A DNA stretch of 64,000 nucleotides, taken from Actinopolymorpha singaporensis. Lineage in GTDB: Bacteria; Actinomycetota; Actinomycetes; Propionibacteriales; Actinopolymorphaceae. Numbering within the stretch: position 1 is the first letter of the stretch; each line of letters opens with the position of its first letter. A model generated the notes under the pieces. That model had not been told where the DNA came from. It searched no databases and worked only from the letters and a program-made list of their open reading frames with translations. This document shows positions 52,787 to 62,636 of the stretch, one piece after another. Location of the stretch: contig NZ_LT629732.1 of the NCBI RefSeq assembly GCF_900104745.1, positions 4,389,981 to 4,453,980 on the forward strand, written 5' to 3'. The translations under genes and the position numbers were made by a program.

Positions 52787-55258
52787 GTGGCCGACGAGAC
52801 CGCTCCATCCGCGCCGGCGCGCCGTGAGGTGTCCCCGGCGCCGCACCGCTCGGTGAGCGTGTCCAGGAGTCGCGCCGCGGCCCTGGAGGCAACCGCACCG
52901 GACTCCGACACTCGTCCGGCGCAGTCGCCCCAGGGGCCGAACGGCACCGCCGAGACCGTTCCGTCGAGCGGTCGGCGTGCGTCCTCTGGCGGGCAGGCCG
53001 CGGTCGGGCCGTTCTCCGCCTCGTCGCGACGGATGCGCCAGCGGCTCGCCCGGCTGGGCCGGACGCCGCAGGGCAACCCCGTGCTGGAGCCGCTGTTCCG
53101 GATCGTCCGCAGCACCCACCCCAAGGCCGACCTGGCGCTCATCGAGCGCGCCTACCACACGGCCGAGCGCTATCACCGGGGCCAGACCCGCAAGAGCGGC
53201 GACCCGTTCATCACCCACCCCGTCGCCGTGGCCACCATCCTGGCCGAGCTCGGCATGACGCCGCCCACCCTGTGCGCGGCGTTGCTGCACGACACGGTGG
53301 AGGACACGCCGTACACCCTCACCGAGCTCCGCAACGACTTCGGCGACGAGATCGCGCTGCTGGTCGACGGCGTGACCAAGCTCGACAAGGTCAAGTACGG
53401 CGAGAGCGCCCAGGCCGAGACCATCCGCAAGATGGTCATCGCGATGGCCAAGGACATCCGGGTGCTGGTGATCAAGCTCGCCGACCGGCTGCACAACATG
53501 CGGACGCTGCGATACGTCAAGCAGGCCTCCCAGGAACGCACCGCACGGGAGACCCTGGAGATCTACGCCTCGCTGGCCCACCGCCTCGGCATGAACACGC
53601 TGAAGTGGGAGATCGAGGACCTCGCCTTCGCCACGCTGCACCCCAAGCTGTACGACGAGATCGTCCGGCTGGTCGCCGAGCGGGCGCCCTCGCGCGACGA
53701 GTACCTCGCGAAGGTCATCGACCGGGTGCAGTCCGACCTGCGCGAGGCGAAGATCAAGGCGACGGTCACCGGCCGGCCCAAGCACTACTACTCGATCTAC
53801 CAGAAGATGATCGTGCGGGGCCGGGAGTTCGGCGACATCTACGACCTGGTCGGCATCCGCGTCCTGACCGACTCCGTACGCGACTGTTACGCCGCCCTCG
53901 GCGTCATCCACGCGCGATGGAATCCCGTGCCCGGGCGGTTCAAGGACTACATCGCGATGCCGAAGTTCAACATGTACCAGTCGCTGCACACCTCGGTGAT
54001 GGGGCCGGAGGGCAAGCCGGTCGAGATGCAGCTGCGGACGTTCGCGATGCACCGGCGGGCCGAGTACGGCGTCGCGGCCCACTGGAAGTACAAGGAGGAC
54101 CCGACCGCCGGTCCGGAGACCGACAACGGCGGCCCCAACGACATGGCCTGGCTCCGGCAGCTGCTGGACTGGCAGCGCGAGACCGAGGACCCCGGCGAGT
54201 TCCTGGAGTCGCTGCGCTTCGAGATCAACTCCACCCAGGTCTACGTCTTCACCCCGCGCGGAGACGTGATCGCGCTGCCCACCGGCTCGACACCGGTCGA
54301 CTTCGCATACGCCATCCACACCGAGGTCGGACACCGGTGCATCGGCGCCCGGGTCAACGGCCGACTGGTCCCGCTGGAGAGCCAGCTAGAGAACGGCGAC
54401 CTGGTGGAGGTGTTCACCTCCAAGGCCGAGGGCGCCGCGCCGAGCCGCGACTGGCTGACCTTCGTCCGCAGTCCGCGTGCCCGCAACAAGATCCGGCACT
54501 GGTTCACCAAGGAACGCCGCGAGGAGGCCATCGACCAGGGCAAGGAGCAGCTGGCCCGGATGGTCCGCAAGGAGGGCCTGCCGCTGCAGCGGATGCTCAC
54601 CCACGAGTCGCTGGCCGCGATCGCCCGCGAGCTGAAGTACTCCGACGTGTCGGCGCTGTACGCCGCGGTCGGGGAGGGCACCATCACCGCGCAGTCGGTG
54701 GTCCGCCGGCTGGTGGAGTCGGTCGGCGGCTCCGGCGAGGAGGCCGAGGACGTCTCCGAGGCGGTCATCATCTCTCCGGAGACCGGCCGCAAGGAGCGGT
54801 TGCCCCGGGGCGACTCCGGTGTGGTCGTGAAGGGCGTGACCGACGTCTGGGTGAAGCTCGCCAAGTGCTGTACGCCGGTGCCGGGCGACGCGATCGTCGG
54901 GTTCGTCACCCGCGGCGCCGGTGTGTCGGTGCACCGCGGCGACTGCGTCAACATCGGCCACCTGACCGCCCAGCCCGAACGCATGGTCGAGGTCGAGTGG
55001 GCGCCGACCGCGCAGAGCCTGTTCCTCGTCGCGGTCCAGGTGGAGGCGCTGGACCGCGCCCGGCTGCTCAGCGACATCACCCGGATCCTGTCCGACCAGC
55101 ACGTCAACATCCTGTCGGCGTCGGTGACCACCACCCGCGACCGCGTGGCGAAGAGCAGGTTCACCTTCGAGATGGGCGACCCCAAGCACCTGGGCCACGT
55201 GCTCCGCGCGGTGCGCAGCGTGGACGGCGTGTTCGACGCCTACCGCGTCACCAACTGA
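52787..55258 (+). CDS. relA: Bifunctional (p)ppGpp synthetase/hydrolase (RelA/SpoT)
   Basis: An 823-residue stringent-response enzyme. The HD hydrolase is intact ([22 protein letters not shown]), the synthetase has [13 protein letters not shown] and [13 protein letters not shown], followed by TGS ([20 protein letters not shown]), and a C-terminal ACT domain ([19 protein letters not shown]). A disordered N-terminal 80 residues is typical of the actinobacterial Rel. GTG 52787 with GAGGAG upstream; earlier frame crosses the promoter. Confidence 0.97.
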   Translation: MADETAPSAPARREVSPAPHRSVSVSRSRAAALEATAPDSDTRPAQSPQGPNGTAETVPSSGRRASSGGQAAVGPFSASSRRMRQRLARLGRTPQGNPVLEPLFRIVRSTHPKADLALIERAYHTAERYHRGQTRKSGDPFITHPVAVATILAELGMTPPTLCAALLHDTVEDTPYTLTELRNDFGDEIALLVDGVTKLDKVKYGESAQAETIRKMVIAMAKDIRVLVIKLADRLHNMRTLRYVKQASQERTARETLEIYASLAHRLGMNTLKWEIEDLAFATLHPKLYDEIVRLVAERAPSRDEYLAKVIDRVQSDLREAKIKATVTGRPKHYYSIYQKMIVRGREFGDIYDLVGIRVLTDSVRDCYAALGVIHARWNPVPGRFKDYIAMPKFNMYQSLHTSVMGPEGKPVEMQLRTFAMHRRAEYGVAAHWKYKEDPTAGPETDNGGPNDMAWLRQLLDWQRETEDPGEFLESLRFEINSTQVYVFTPRGDVIALPTGSTPVDFAYAIHTEVGHRCIGARVNGRLVPLESQLENGDLVEVFTSKAEGAAPSRDWLTFVRSPRARNKIRHWFTKERREEAIDQGKEQLARMVRKEGLPLQRMLTHESLAAIARELKYSDVSALYAAVGEGTITAQSVVRRLVESVGGSGEEAEDVSEAVIISPETGRKERLPRGDSGVVVKGVTDVWVKLAKCCTPVPGDAIVGFVTRGAGVSVHRGDCVNIGHLTAQPERMVEVEWAPTAQSLFLVAVQVEALDRARLLSDITRILSDQHVNILSASVTTTRDRVAKSRFTFEMGDPKHLGHVLRAVRSVDGVFDAYRVTN

Positions 55259-55441
55259 CTGACGAGCACGCCGGCTAGGCGGGGCGGTGCCTGGGACGAC
55301 GACAACGCGGTCAGGCGGGATGCGGAGCGGGAGCGGGTCGTCCGCGCCCGGCTGACAAGGCGGAGGAGGAAGCGCGTAGCGGTGTTCTACGCGTGACGAC
55401 GACAACGCGGTCAGGCGGGATGCGGAGGCCCGCTCAGCCGG
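55259..55441 (+). ncRNA. Tandem structured RNA-like element of unknown identity
   Basis: Two 33-bp identical segments starting GACGACGACAACGCGG lie at 55295-55327 and 55395-55427, exactly 100 bp apart. Each is immediately preceded by a hairpin: CTAGGC-N8-GCCTGG (55275-55294) and CGCGTAG-N7-CTACGCG (55373-55393). The stems differ in sequence but not in position, and each has CTGACRAG further upstream (55259, 55352). In copy 2 an outer stem CCGGCTGA/TCAGCCGG (55348-55355 with 55434-55441) closes the element. A G-U pair in the copy 1 stem favours the plus strand. I do not recognise it as a named RNA family. Confidence 0.45.
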
Positions 55442-56672
55442 AGAACTCGTCGAGGGTCTTCTCTACCTCGGCCAGCCACGCCCGCCGGGCGTCCAGAGCC
55501 TCCTGCGCGCGACGTTCGCCGGTGACGTCGCCCTTCGCCTGCTGGGCTTCGAGCTCGCGTTCGAGGTCGGCGATCGAGTTGCGCAGCTGGCTGAGTGTGT
55601 CGTTGGCGCGGGCGCGCGTCTCGGGGTTGGTCCGGCGCCACTCGTTGCTCTCCGCCGACCGGATGGCTTCCTCGACCTTGCGCAGCCGGCCCTCTACCGT
55701 ACGAACGGAATCGCGTGGGACCCGCCCGATCTGGTCCCAGCGAGCCAGCAGCGAACGGTAGGCCTCCCGGGCGGCACGGTGGTCGCGTACCGGCAGCAGT
55801 GCCTCCGCCTCGACCAGCAGCGCCTCCTTCTGCTCGAGGTTGGCGCGGTACTCCGCGTCCTGCTCGGCGAACGCCGCGTTGCGGGCGTTGAAGAACCGGT
55901 CCTGTGCTGCCCGGAACCGCTTCCACAGTTGGTCTTCCACGTCGCGCGCGGCGGGCCCGGCAGCCTTCCAGCGCTGCATGAGGGTGCGGAACTGCGTGGT
56001 GCCGCGGCCCCAGTCGGTGGAGTCGGCCAGCGCCTCGGCCTCGGCGGCGAGCGCCTCCTTGACCTGGCGGGCGTCCTCGCGGCGTACGTTCAGCTCCGAG
56101 AAGTGCTGCTTGCGCCGGCGGGTGTAGGACGTACGGGCACTGGAGAAGCGCCGCCACAGCTCGTCATCGGTCTGCTTGTCCAGCCGGGGCAGCGCCTTCC
56201 ACTGCTCAAGCAGCTCGCGGAAGCGCCCGACGCCGTGCCGCCAGTCCGAGCCGCTCGCCAGGGCCGCGGCCTCGTCGGCGATCGCGGACTTGGCCGACCG
56301 GGCCTCCTCGAGCTGCCGCTTGCGCTCGGTGCGACGCTCGGCGCGCCGCCCGGCGATCACTTCCTCCAGCTGGTCGAGCCTGGCCGACAGGGCACCGAGG
56401 TCACCGATCGCCTGGGCGCCTGCGAGGTTGCGGCGCTCGCGGCGCAGTGCGTTGTGGGCGTCGTCGGGGGCGAGGATGCCGCTCTCCACCCGGGAGGCGA
56501 GCAGGTCGACCTCCAGCGCGAGGGCGTCGTACTTGCGACGGAAGAAGGCCAACGCTCCCTCGGGATCGCCGACCTGCCAGGATCCGATGGCGCGCTCGCC
56601 CTCGTCGGTGCGGAGGTAGACCGTGCCGTCGTCCGCGACCCTGCCCCAGGGCTCCTCTGCCGTTCCGCTCAC
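55434..56672 (-). CDS. DUF349 domain-containing protein
   Basis: A 412-residue, mainly helical protein with three DUF349 repeats: WRHGVGRFRELLEQWKALPR (about 155), WGRGTTQFRTLMQRWKAAGP (about 233) and AAREAYRSLLARWDQIGRVP (about 307), then a C-terminal coiled coil. Function unknown; the gene is conserved next to relA in actinobacteria. GTG 56672 with GGGAG six bases upstream. Its 3' end reaches into the RNA-like element. Confidence 0.92.
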   Translation of the reverse strand: MSGTAEEPWGRVADDGTVYLRTDEGERAIGSWQVGDPEGALAFFRRKYDALALEVDLLASRVESGILAPDDAHNALRRERRNLAGAQAIGDLGALSARLDQLEEVIAGRRAERRTERKRQLEEARSAKSAIADEAAALASGSDWRHGVGRFRELLEQWKALPRLDKQTDDELWRRFSSARTSYTRRRKQHFSELNVRREDARQVKEALAAEAEALADSTDWGRGTTQFRTLMQRWKAAGPAARDVEDQLWKRFRAAQDRFFNARNAAFAEQDAEYRANLEQKEALLVEAEALLPVRDHRAAREAYRSLLARWDQIGRVPRDSVRTVEGRLRKVEEAIRSAESNEWRRTNPETRARANDTLSQLRNSIADLERELEAQQAKGDVTGERRAQEALDARRAWLAEVEKTLDEFSG

Positions 56673-56691
56673 TGCACGCTCCCGTCGCAGA

Positions 56692-57177
56692 TCACGTCGT
56701 CGTGACCTTGACATCTTTGCCGATGACCGAGGAAACCGCCCGCTCGGTCCCCGCTTCCCCGTGATCGAACGGGGACGAGTCACCGTAGCCAGTGAGGAAT
56801 CGCTCGGCACCGGGTTTTTCACCACCGACCGGCCCGGCCGGGCCCGGTTGGCCCGGCTCCACGCGTTGCTCGCCGTGGCGCGGACGATCGGTCCCGCTCC
56901 CAAGAATGTAGCCCGGCCCCGGCGTGGCGGGAGGTGCCGCGAGTACGCCGATCCCCGCCGAGGTGCCCGGCCTGGCGGAGGCGGAGGCGGAGGAGTTGTC
57001 GCCGCGAAGGAGGAAGAAGACGAGGTAGACCACCGCGGCCACGGCGAGCACTCCGAGGACGACCGCGACGACGACGGCGTTTCGCCGGGCTCGGCGCCGG
57101 CGGGTGGCACGGCGGACCTGCTGACGCTCCCAGTGCTGCCTGGCGAGGCGGCGTCGGCGCTGCTCTTTGGTGACCAC
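56692..57177 (-). CDS. Remnant of a membrane peptidyl-prolyl isomerase: anchor without cyclophilin domain
   Basis: A 161-residue protein. The first 60 residues (VVTKEQRRRRLARQHWERQQ, then an Arg-rich stretch and one span, [20 protein letters not shown]) match the N-terminus of the cyclophilin-type isomerase encoded at this exact place (between DUF349 and MBL genes) in other actinomycetes. The remaining 100 residues are Gly/Pro-rich and contain no cyclophilin motif. It may therefore be a degraded or repurposed gene. Start is GTG 57177. DUF349 starts 19 bp downstream on the same strand. Confidence 0.7.
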   Translation of the reverse strand: MVTKEQRRRRLARQHWERQQVRRATRRRRARRNAVVVAVVLGVLAVAAVVYLVFFLLRGDNSSASASARPGTSAGIGVLAAPPATPGPGYILGSGTDRPRHGEQRVEPGQPGPAGPVGGEKPGAERFLTGYGDSSPFDHGEAGTERAVSSVIGKDVKVTTT

Positions 57178-57388
57178 CGAAGGCCCCGTTCTCTCCGCTT
57201 AGCTGTCCGATGACCGGTGTGCCAGTCTAGGAGACGCCTTGGCCCCGGTAGGGGAGTGTGTCCCGGTAATCGCCAGGACCGGCCAGGTTCGCCGCGCCGG
57301 ACACGCCGCCGGTAGTCTTCGAAGGTCCCCCCGCCTCGTCCCGACCGCCCCAGAGCGCCCAGACCGCCACCCGACCGCAGAGGATTCC

Positions 57389-58126
57389 ATGCTCGTCGCC
57401 GGCTTTCCGACCGGAGTGTTCGCCGCGAACTGCTACCTCGTGGCGACGGGGCCGGGCGAGGACTGCGTGGTGGTCGATCCGGGCCAGGACGCGGCGAGCG
57501 CGGTGGACGAGGTCGTTCGCGAGCACCGGCTCCGGCCGGTGGCGGTTCTGCTCACCCACGGGCACCTGGACCACATGTGGTCGGTGCTGCCGGTGTGCGG
57601 GAGCTACGACGCGACCTGCTGGGTCCACCCGGCCGACCGGCCGCTGCTCGCCGACCCGTTGCGCGGCCTGCCGCCGGAGTGGGCCGGCGCGCTGCTCGGC
57701 GGCGGGCAGTCCTTCGCCGAGCCCGACGACGTACGCGAGCTCACCGACGGCGCCCGGGTCGACGTCGCCGGGCTGAGCTTCACCGTCGACCACACCCCGG
57801 GCCATACCAGCGGGTCGGTCGCGTTCCGTACTCCCGTCGAGGGGGACGTACGCGGGGCAGGTGCCCCCACGTGGACCGGCCAGGCGAGCGCGGCGCCCGA
57901 GCTCATGTTCGCGGGCGACCTGCTCTTCGCCGGGTCGATCGGACGCACCGACCTGCCGGGCGGTGACCATCCGACGATGCTGCGCAGCCTTGCCGACAAG
58001 GTGCTGCCGCTCGACGACCGGATCGTGGTCCTGCCCGGCCACGGTGACCAGACGACCATCGGCCGGGAACGCCAGACCAATCCCTTCCTGAGAGGGCTCG
58101 TGCCCGGCCCGGCACGGAGCGGGTGA
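57389..58126 (+). CDS. MBL-fold metallohydrolase (glyoxalase II-like)
   Basis: A 245-residue metallo-beta-lactamase-fold enzyme. Metal motif THGHLDHMW near 56, GHTSGSVAF near 137, FAGDLLFAGSIGRTDLPGG near 176 and PGHGDQTTIGRE near 222, all zinc ligands in the order typical of glyoxalase II-like hydrolases. Precedes hisS by 9 bp, a conserved pair in actinobacteria. Substrate unknown. ATG 57389 after AGAGGA. Confidence 0.93.
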   Translation: MLVAGFPTGVFAANCYLVATGPGEDCVVVDPGQDAASAVDEVVREHRLRPVAVLLTHGHLDHMWSVLPVCGSYDATCWVHPADRPLLADPLRGLPPEWAGALLGGGQSFAEPDDVRELTDGARVDVAGLSFTVDHTPGHTSGSVAFRTPVEGDVRGAGAPTWTGQASAAPELMFAGDLLFAGSIGRTDLPGGDHPTMLRSLADKVLPLDDRIVVLPGHGDQTTIGRERQTNPFLRGLVPGPARSG

Positions 58127-58135
58127 AGATCGCAG

Positions 58136-59491
58136 ATGAGTTTCCAGGCGCCCAAGGGCACCTTCGACGTCGTACCACCGAGATCGGCCACCTGGCTCGC
58201 GGTGCGGGAGGCACTGAGCCGACCGCCCCGGCTGGCGGGGTACGAGTACGTCGAAACACCGATGTTCGAGGACACCGGGCTGTTCGTCCGCGGCGTGGGT
58301 GAGTCGACCGACGTGGTGACGAAGGAGATGTACACCTTCGCCGACCGGGGGGGCCGCTCGCTGACGCTGCGCCCGGAGGGTACGGCCGGCGTGCTGCGCG
58401 CCATCGCTGAACGCGGCCTGCACCGCGGCCAGCTTCCGGTGAAGGTGTGGTACGTCGGGCAGAACTTCCGGTACGAACAGCCGCAGTCCGGCCGCTACCG
58501 CCAGCACACCCAGGTCGGGGTGGAGACGATCGGCGGCGACGACCCGGCCCTGGACGCCGAGGTCGTCTGGATGGCCTGGCAGGCCCAGCGGCAACTCGGC
58601 CTCACCGGCACCCGGCTGCTGCTCAACAGCCTGGGCTGCCGGGAGTGCCGTCCGGCCTACCGCGAGCTCCTCCAGGACTTCCTGCGCGGGATCGACCTGG
58701 ACGACGACACCCGCCGGCGGGCCGCGATCAACCCCATGCGGGTGCTGGACGACAAGCGCCCGGAGGTCCAGGCCCAGCTCACCGACGCGCCGATGATCAC
58801 CGACCACCTGTGCGGCGCGTGCAAGGAGCACCACGAGCAGGTCCGCTCCTACCTCGCCGATCTCGGCGTGGAGTGGGAGGACACGCCGCGTCTCGTGCGC
58901 GGGCTCGACTACTACGTACGCACGACGTTCGAACTCGTCCACGGCGGGCTCGGCGCGCAGTCCGCCATCGGTGGCGGTGGCCGCTACGACGGGCTGCTGG
59001 CCACGATCGGGGGCCCCGACCTCGGCGGGGTCGGCTTTGGGCTCGGCCTGGACCGCACCGTGCTCGCCGTCGAGGCGGAGGGGCTGACGGTCGGGGAGAC
59101 CAGCCGGTGCGACGTGTACGTCGTACCCCTCGGCGCCGCGGCCCGGCGGCGGACGGTCACCCTGCTGCGGGATCTGCGCGAGGCGGGCGTACGGTCCGAC
59201 ACGAGCTACGGTGGCCAGGGCCTCAAGGGCGCGATGAAGGCGGCCGACCGTTCCGGCGCGGCGTTCGCGCTCGTCCTCGGCGACCGCGACCTGGAGCAGG
59301 ACAGCGCCCAGCTGAAGGACCTGCGCAGCGGCGGACAGCGGGCCGTCCCGCTCGCCGACCTGGTCGACGTAGTGGCGGAAGCCCTGGCGACGGCGCACGC
59401 CGAACAGGACCGACCAGGCCAGAACGGACCAGGCCAGAACCCTTCAGGGCAGGACCAGACAGCACCGACAACGAAGGAGACGCACGGGTGA
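58136..59491 (+). CDS. hisS: Histidyl-tRNA synthetase
   Basis: A 451-residue class II synthetase. Motif 1 region, motif 2 [20 protein letters not shown], histidine-A motifs [15 protein letters not shown] and GGGGRYDGL, then motif 3 and the anticodon-binding domain. A 30-residue Gln/Pro-rich tail is extra. Overlaps aspS by GTGA (59488-59491). Confidence 0.97.
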   Translation: MSFQAPKGTFDVVPPRSATWLAVREALSRPPRLAGYEYVETPMFEDTGLFVRGVGESTDVVTKEMYTFADRGGRSLTLRPEGTAGVLRAIAERGLHRGQLPVKVWYVGQNFRYEQPQSGRYRQHTQVGVETIGGDDPALDAEVVWMAWQAQRQLGLTGTRLLLNSLGCRECRPAYRELLQDFLRGIDLDDDTRRRAAINPMRVLDDKRPEVQAQLTDAPMITDHLCGACKEHHEQVRSYLADLGVEWEDTPRLVRGLDYYVRTTFELVHGGLGAQSAIGGGGRYDGLLATIGGPDLGGVGFGLGLDRTVLAVEAEGLTVGETSRCDVYVVPLGAAARRRTVTLLRDLREAGVRSDTSYGGQGLKGAMKAADRSGAAFALVLGDRDLEQDSAQLKDLRSGGQRAVPLADLVDVVAEALATAHAEQDRPGQNGPGQNPSGQDQTAPTTKETHG

Positions 59492-61329
59492 TCCGTACGC
59501 ACGAGGCCGGCACGCTACGCGCCGACCATCTGGACGCGACCGTGACCCTGGCCGGCTGGATCGCCCGGCGCCGTGACCACGGCGGCGTGGCCTTCCTCGA
59601 CCTGCGTGACGCCTCCGGGACCGTCCAGGTGGTGATCCGCGACGAGGAGACCGCGCACGGCCTGCGTCAGGAGCACTGCCTGCGGGTGGTCGGTGAGGTC
59701 CGGCGCCGTCCGGAGGGCAACGCCAACCCCAACCTGCCGACCGGCGAGGTGGAGGTGGTGGCCACCGAGGTGGAGGTACTCAGCACCGCCGAGGCGCTGC
59801 CGTTCCCGATCGAGGAACACCACCAGACGCCGGTCAACGAGGAGGTCCGGCTCCGGCACCGCTACCTCGACCTTCGCCGGCCGGAGATGGCGGCCAAGCT
59901 GCGCACCAGGTCGCGAGTGACCCGGCTGATCCGCGACGTGATGGACGAGCACGGCTTCGTCGACGTGGAGACGCCCTACCTCACGCGGTCCACCCCCGAG
60001 GGCGCCCGCGACTTCGTGGTGCCGGTCCGGTTGCAGCCGGGCAGCTGGTACGCCCTTCCGCAGTCGCCGCAGCTGTTCAAGCAGCTGCTGATGGTCGCCG
60101 GCATCGAGCGCTACTACCAGATCGCGCGGTGCTTCCGGGACGAGGACTTCCGCGCCGACCGGCAGCCGGAGTTCACCCAGCTCGACGTGGAGATGTCGTT
60201 CTGCGACACCGACGACATCATCGCGCTGACCGAGCAGGTGCTCGCCCGGGTGTGGAAGACCGTTCTGGGGTACGACATCCCGCTGCCGATCCCGCGGATG
60301 ACCTACGCCGAGGCGATGCGCAGGTTCGGCATCGACCGGCCCGACCTGCGCTTCGGCAACGAGCTGGTCGACTTCACCGAGTACTTCGCGCAGACGCCGT
60401 TCCGGGTCTTCCAGGCCAAGGGCGAGGACTTCCACGTCGGCGCCGTCGTGATGCCCGGAGGAGCGGGGCAGGCGCGCAAGGAGCTGGACGCCTGGCAGGA
60501 GTGGGCCCGCTCGCGCGGTGCGAAGGGTCTGGCGTACGTGCTGGTCGGTGAGGGCGGCGAGCTCGGCGGCCCGGTGGCCAAGAACCTCTCCGAGGACGAG
60601 CGTGCGGGCCTCGCCGAGCACGCCGGTGCGAAGCCGGGCGACTGCGTCTTCTTCGCGGCCGGCCCGCGCACGGAGGCGCTGGCACTGCTGGCGGCGGTGC
60701 GCCTCGAGGTGGGCGAGCGCTGTGGGCTGATCGACCACTCCCGCTGGGAGTTCTGCTGGGTGGTCGACGCGCCGATGTTCGAGCCGGTGGAGACATTCGG
60801 CGGCGAGAAGGGGTGGACGGCGATCCACCACCCGTTCACCGCGCCGACGGCGGAATGGGCCGACCGGTTCGAGGAGGATCCCGGGCAGGCGCTGTCCCAG
60901 GCGTACGACATCGTGCTGAACGGAAACGAGATCGGCGGCGGGTCGATTCGTATTCACCGGGCCGACGTCCAGCAACGCGTCTTCGACCTGATCGGCCTGT
61001 CGCACGAGGAGGCGGCCAGCCAGTTCGGGTTCCTGCTGGAGGCGTTCAAGTACGGCCCGCCGCCGCACGGCGGCATCGCGCTCGGGCTGGACCGGCTGGT
61101 GGCGCTGCTGACCGGCGCGGAATCGATCCGCGACGTCATCGCGTTCCCCAAGAGCGCGTCCGGCGCCGATCCGCTCACCGGCGCGCCCACGCCGATCTCG
61201 CCGGCCCAGCGCCGGGAGGCGGGAATCGACGTGGTCCCGGGCAAGTCGTCCGGAACCGGACGCCACCGGGCAGACGACGCGAAAGTCACCGATAGGGTCG
61301 GCAGCGACGACGCTGCGTCAGGAGCCTGA
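59488..61329 (+). CDS. aspS: Aspartyl-tRNA synthetase (bacterial type)
   Basis: A 613-residue class II synthetase. OB-fold anticodon domain (1-110), catalytic motifs including [20 protein letters not shown] (motif 2), the bacterial GAD insertion (about 290-420) and motif 3 [16 protein letters not shown] hydrophilic C-terminal tail of about 40 residues follows. GTG start at 59488 overlaps hisS. A terminator follows 67 bp downstream. Confidence 0.97.
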   Translation: MIRTHEAGTLRADHLDATVTLAGWIARRRDHGGVAFLDLRDASGTVQVVIRDEETAHGLRQEHCLRVVGEVRRRPEGNANPNLPTGEVEVVATEVEVLSTAEALPFPIEEHHQTPVNEEVRLRHRYLDLRRPEMAAKLRTRSRVTRLIRDVMDEHGFVDVETPYLTRSTPEGARDFVVPVRLQPGSWYALPQSPQLFKQLLMVAGIERYYQIARCFRDEDFRADRQPEFTQLDVEMSFCDTDDIIALTEQVLARVWKTVLGYDIPLPIPRMTYAEAMRRFGIDRPDLRFGNELVDFTEYFAQTPFRVFQAKGEDFHVGAVVMPGGAGQARKELDAWQEWARSRGAKGLAYVLVGEGGELGGPVAKNLSEDERAGLAEHAGAKPGDCVFFAAGPRTEALALLAAVRLEVGERCGLIDHSRWEFCWVVDAPMFEPVETFGGEKGWTAIHHPFTAPTAEWADRFEEDPGQALSQAYDIVLNGNEIGGGSIRIHRADVQQRVFDLIGLSHEEAASQFGFLLEAFKYGPPPHGGIALGLDRLVALLTGAESIRDVIAFPKSASGADPLTGAPTPISPAQRREAGIDVVPGKSSGTGRHRADDAKVTDRVGSDDAASGA

Positions 61330-61396
61330 CTTTCTTTCACTGCAGACGACCTGGGCGGAAAACGCCGTCAAGTACCCGTCGATGACGTTTGTGTTT

Positions 61397-61434
61397 CGGC
61401 GGCCGGCCCCTTCGGGCCGGCCGCCGTTTTAATT
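61397..61434 (+). terminator. Strong intrinsic terminator after aspS
   Basis: CGGCGGCCGGCCC-CTTC-GGGCCGGCCGCCG (13-bp perfect stem, UUCG-like loop) followed by TTTTAATT. Confidence 0.93.
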
Positions 61435-61456
61435 ACCCAGCGTGCCGTAGCTGCTG

Positions 61457-61491
61457 CAAATCGCTTACCTTTTGTCACGGCAAGCGTTTAC
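61457..61491. promoter_or_regulatory. Two LacI/GalR-type operators ahead of an ABC importer
   Basis: GCAAGCGTTTAC (61480-61491) fits the consensus GNAANCGNTTNC at every position; CAAATCGCTTAC (61457-61468) fits at all but the first. Their centres are 23 bp apart, about two helical turns, in an AT-rich promoter region 130-165 bases before the permease gene. A LacI-family sugar-responsive regulator is implied. Confidence 0.6.
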
Positions 61492-61622
61492 AAATCGTGA
61501 TCCAAACGGCGCTGTGTATATGCCCGATGTCGTTTATCGTCAGGCGTCACACACTTCGGACACAGCGCGTCGCCGACTGCTGTGTGTCGTGATTCGTAAG
61601 CCAGGAAGGCGTACGGCAACCC

Positions 61623-62600
61623 ATGGCGGACCCGACCCTGCTCGAGACCGGTAGCAGTACACCGGTCGCCCCTCCGGAGAACCCGGTCAAGAGCAAGTCT
61701 CCGACGCAGATCGCGCTGGAGCGGCTTCGTAAGGACAAGATCGCCATCATCTGCGCGGTCGTCGTCCTTTTCTTCGTTCTGCTCGCGGTCTTCGCCGACG
61801 TCATCACCGCCGTCACCCACACCGACCCGAGCACCCTGCACCAGGACCTCGTCGACGAGTACGGCTTTCCGACCGTCAACCCCAGTGCGGCGCACCCGTT
61901 CGGGCTGGAACCCCGCCTGGGCAGGGATCTGTTCGCCCGCTGGGTGGAGGGCAGCCGCCCGTCCCTGATCGTCGCAACCAGCGCGGCGGTCATCTCCACG
62001 GTCATCGGCACCGCGATGGGCCTGCTGGCAGGCTTTCTGGGCGGACGGATCGACCGGGCCATCTCCTGGCTGATCGACCTGATGCTGTCGATGCCGCTGA
62101 TTCTGTTCGTGTTCGCGATCGTCCCGGTCGTACAGGCACGGTTCCCCTCCGACGACGCCACCGTCTCGAAGGTGCGGCTGTGGTCGCTGGTGGCGATCTT
62201 CGCGATCTTCGGCTGGACCGGCCTCGGCCGGCTGGTCCGGGCACAGGTGCTGTCGCTGCGCGAGCGGGAGTTCGTCCAGGCGGCCCGGGCGATCGGCGTA
62301 CCGACGCACCAGATCCTGTTCCGCGAGCTCCTGCCCAACCTCACCGGCCAGATCATCGTGTTCCTGTCGCTGGCGGTGCCGAGCTACATCGCTTCCGAGG
62401 CAGGGCTTTCCTACCTCGGAATCGGGCTGACCGAGCCGACACCCTCGTGGGGGCGCACCATCAACTCCGCGCTCACCTATTACCAGACGTACCCCATCTA
62501 CTTCTGGCAACCGGCGCTGGCGATTCTCGTTCTGGTGCTGGCACTGAACCTTCTCGGCGACGCGATCCGCGACGCCTTCGACCCAACGACTCGTCGGTAG
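61623..62600 (+). CDS. ABC transporter permease, DppC/OppC type
   Basis: A 325-residue membrane subunit of a peptide/oligosaccharide importer. TM1 around 40-60, the N-terminal OppC domain (HPFGLEPRLGRDLFARWV near 95), and the EAA loop REFVQAARAIGVPTHQILFR near 217 that contacts the ATPase. Five further spans. It comes before the substrate-binding gene, and no DppB-type permease is encoded upstream, so that partner must lie beyond the right edge. Confidence 0.93.
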   Translation: MADPTLLETGSSTPVAPPENPVKSKSPTQIALERLRKDKIAIICAVVVLFFVLLAVFADVITAVTHTDPSTLHQDLVDEYGFPTVNPSAAHPFGLEPRLGRDLFARWVEGSRPSLIVATSAAVISTVIGTAMGLLAGFLGGRIDRAISWLIDLMLSMPLILFVFAIVPVVQARFPSDDATVSKVRLWSLVAIFAIFGWTGLGRLVRAQVLSLREREFVQAARAIGVPTHQILFRELLPNLTGQIIVFLSLAVPSYIASEAGLSYLGIGLTEPTPSWGRTINSALTYYQTYPIYFWQPALAILVLVLALNLLGDAIRDAFDPTTRR

Positions 62601-62636
62601 CACGTGCCGACGGCCCACTGCAAGGAAGGCAAGTAA

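Noticed and set aside
55259-55441. Plain rho-independent terminator for relA
   Set aside because: The conserved 33-bp core lies outside the hairpins, there is no U-run, and the unit is duplicated; a termination role is possible but does not explain the conservation.
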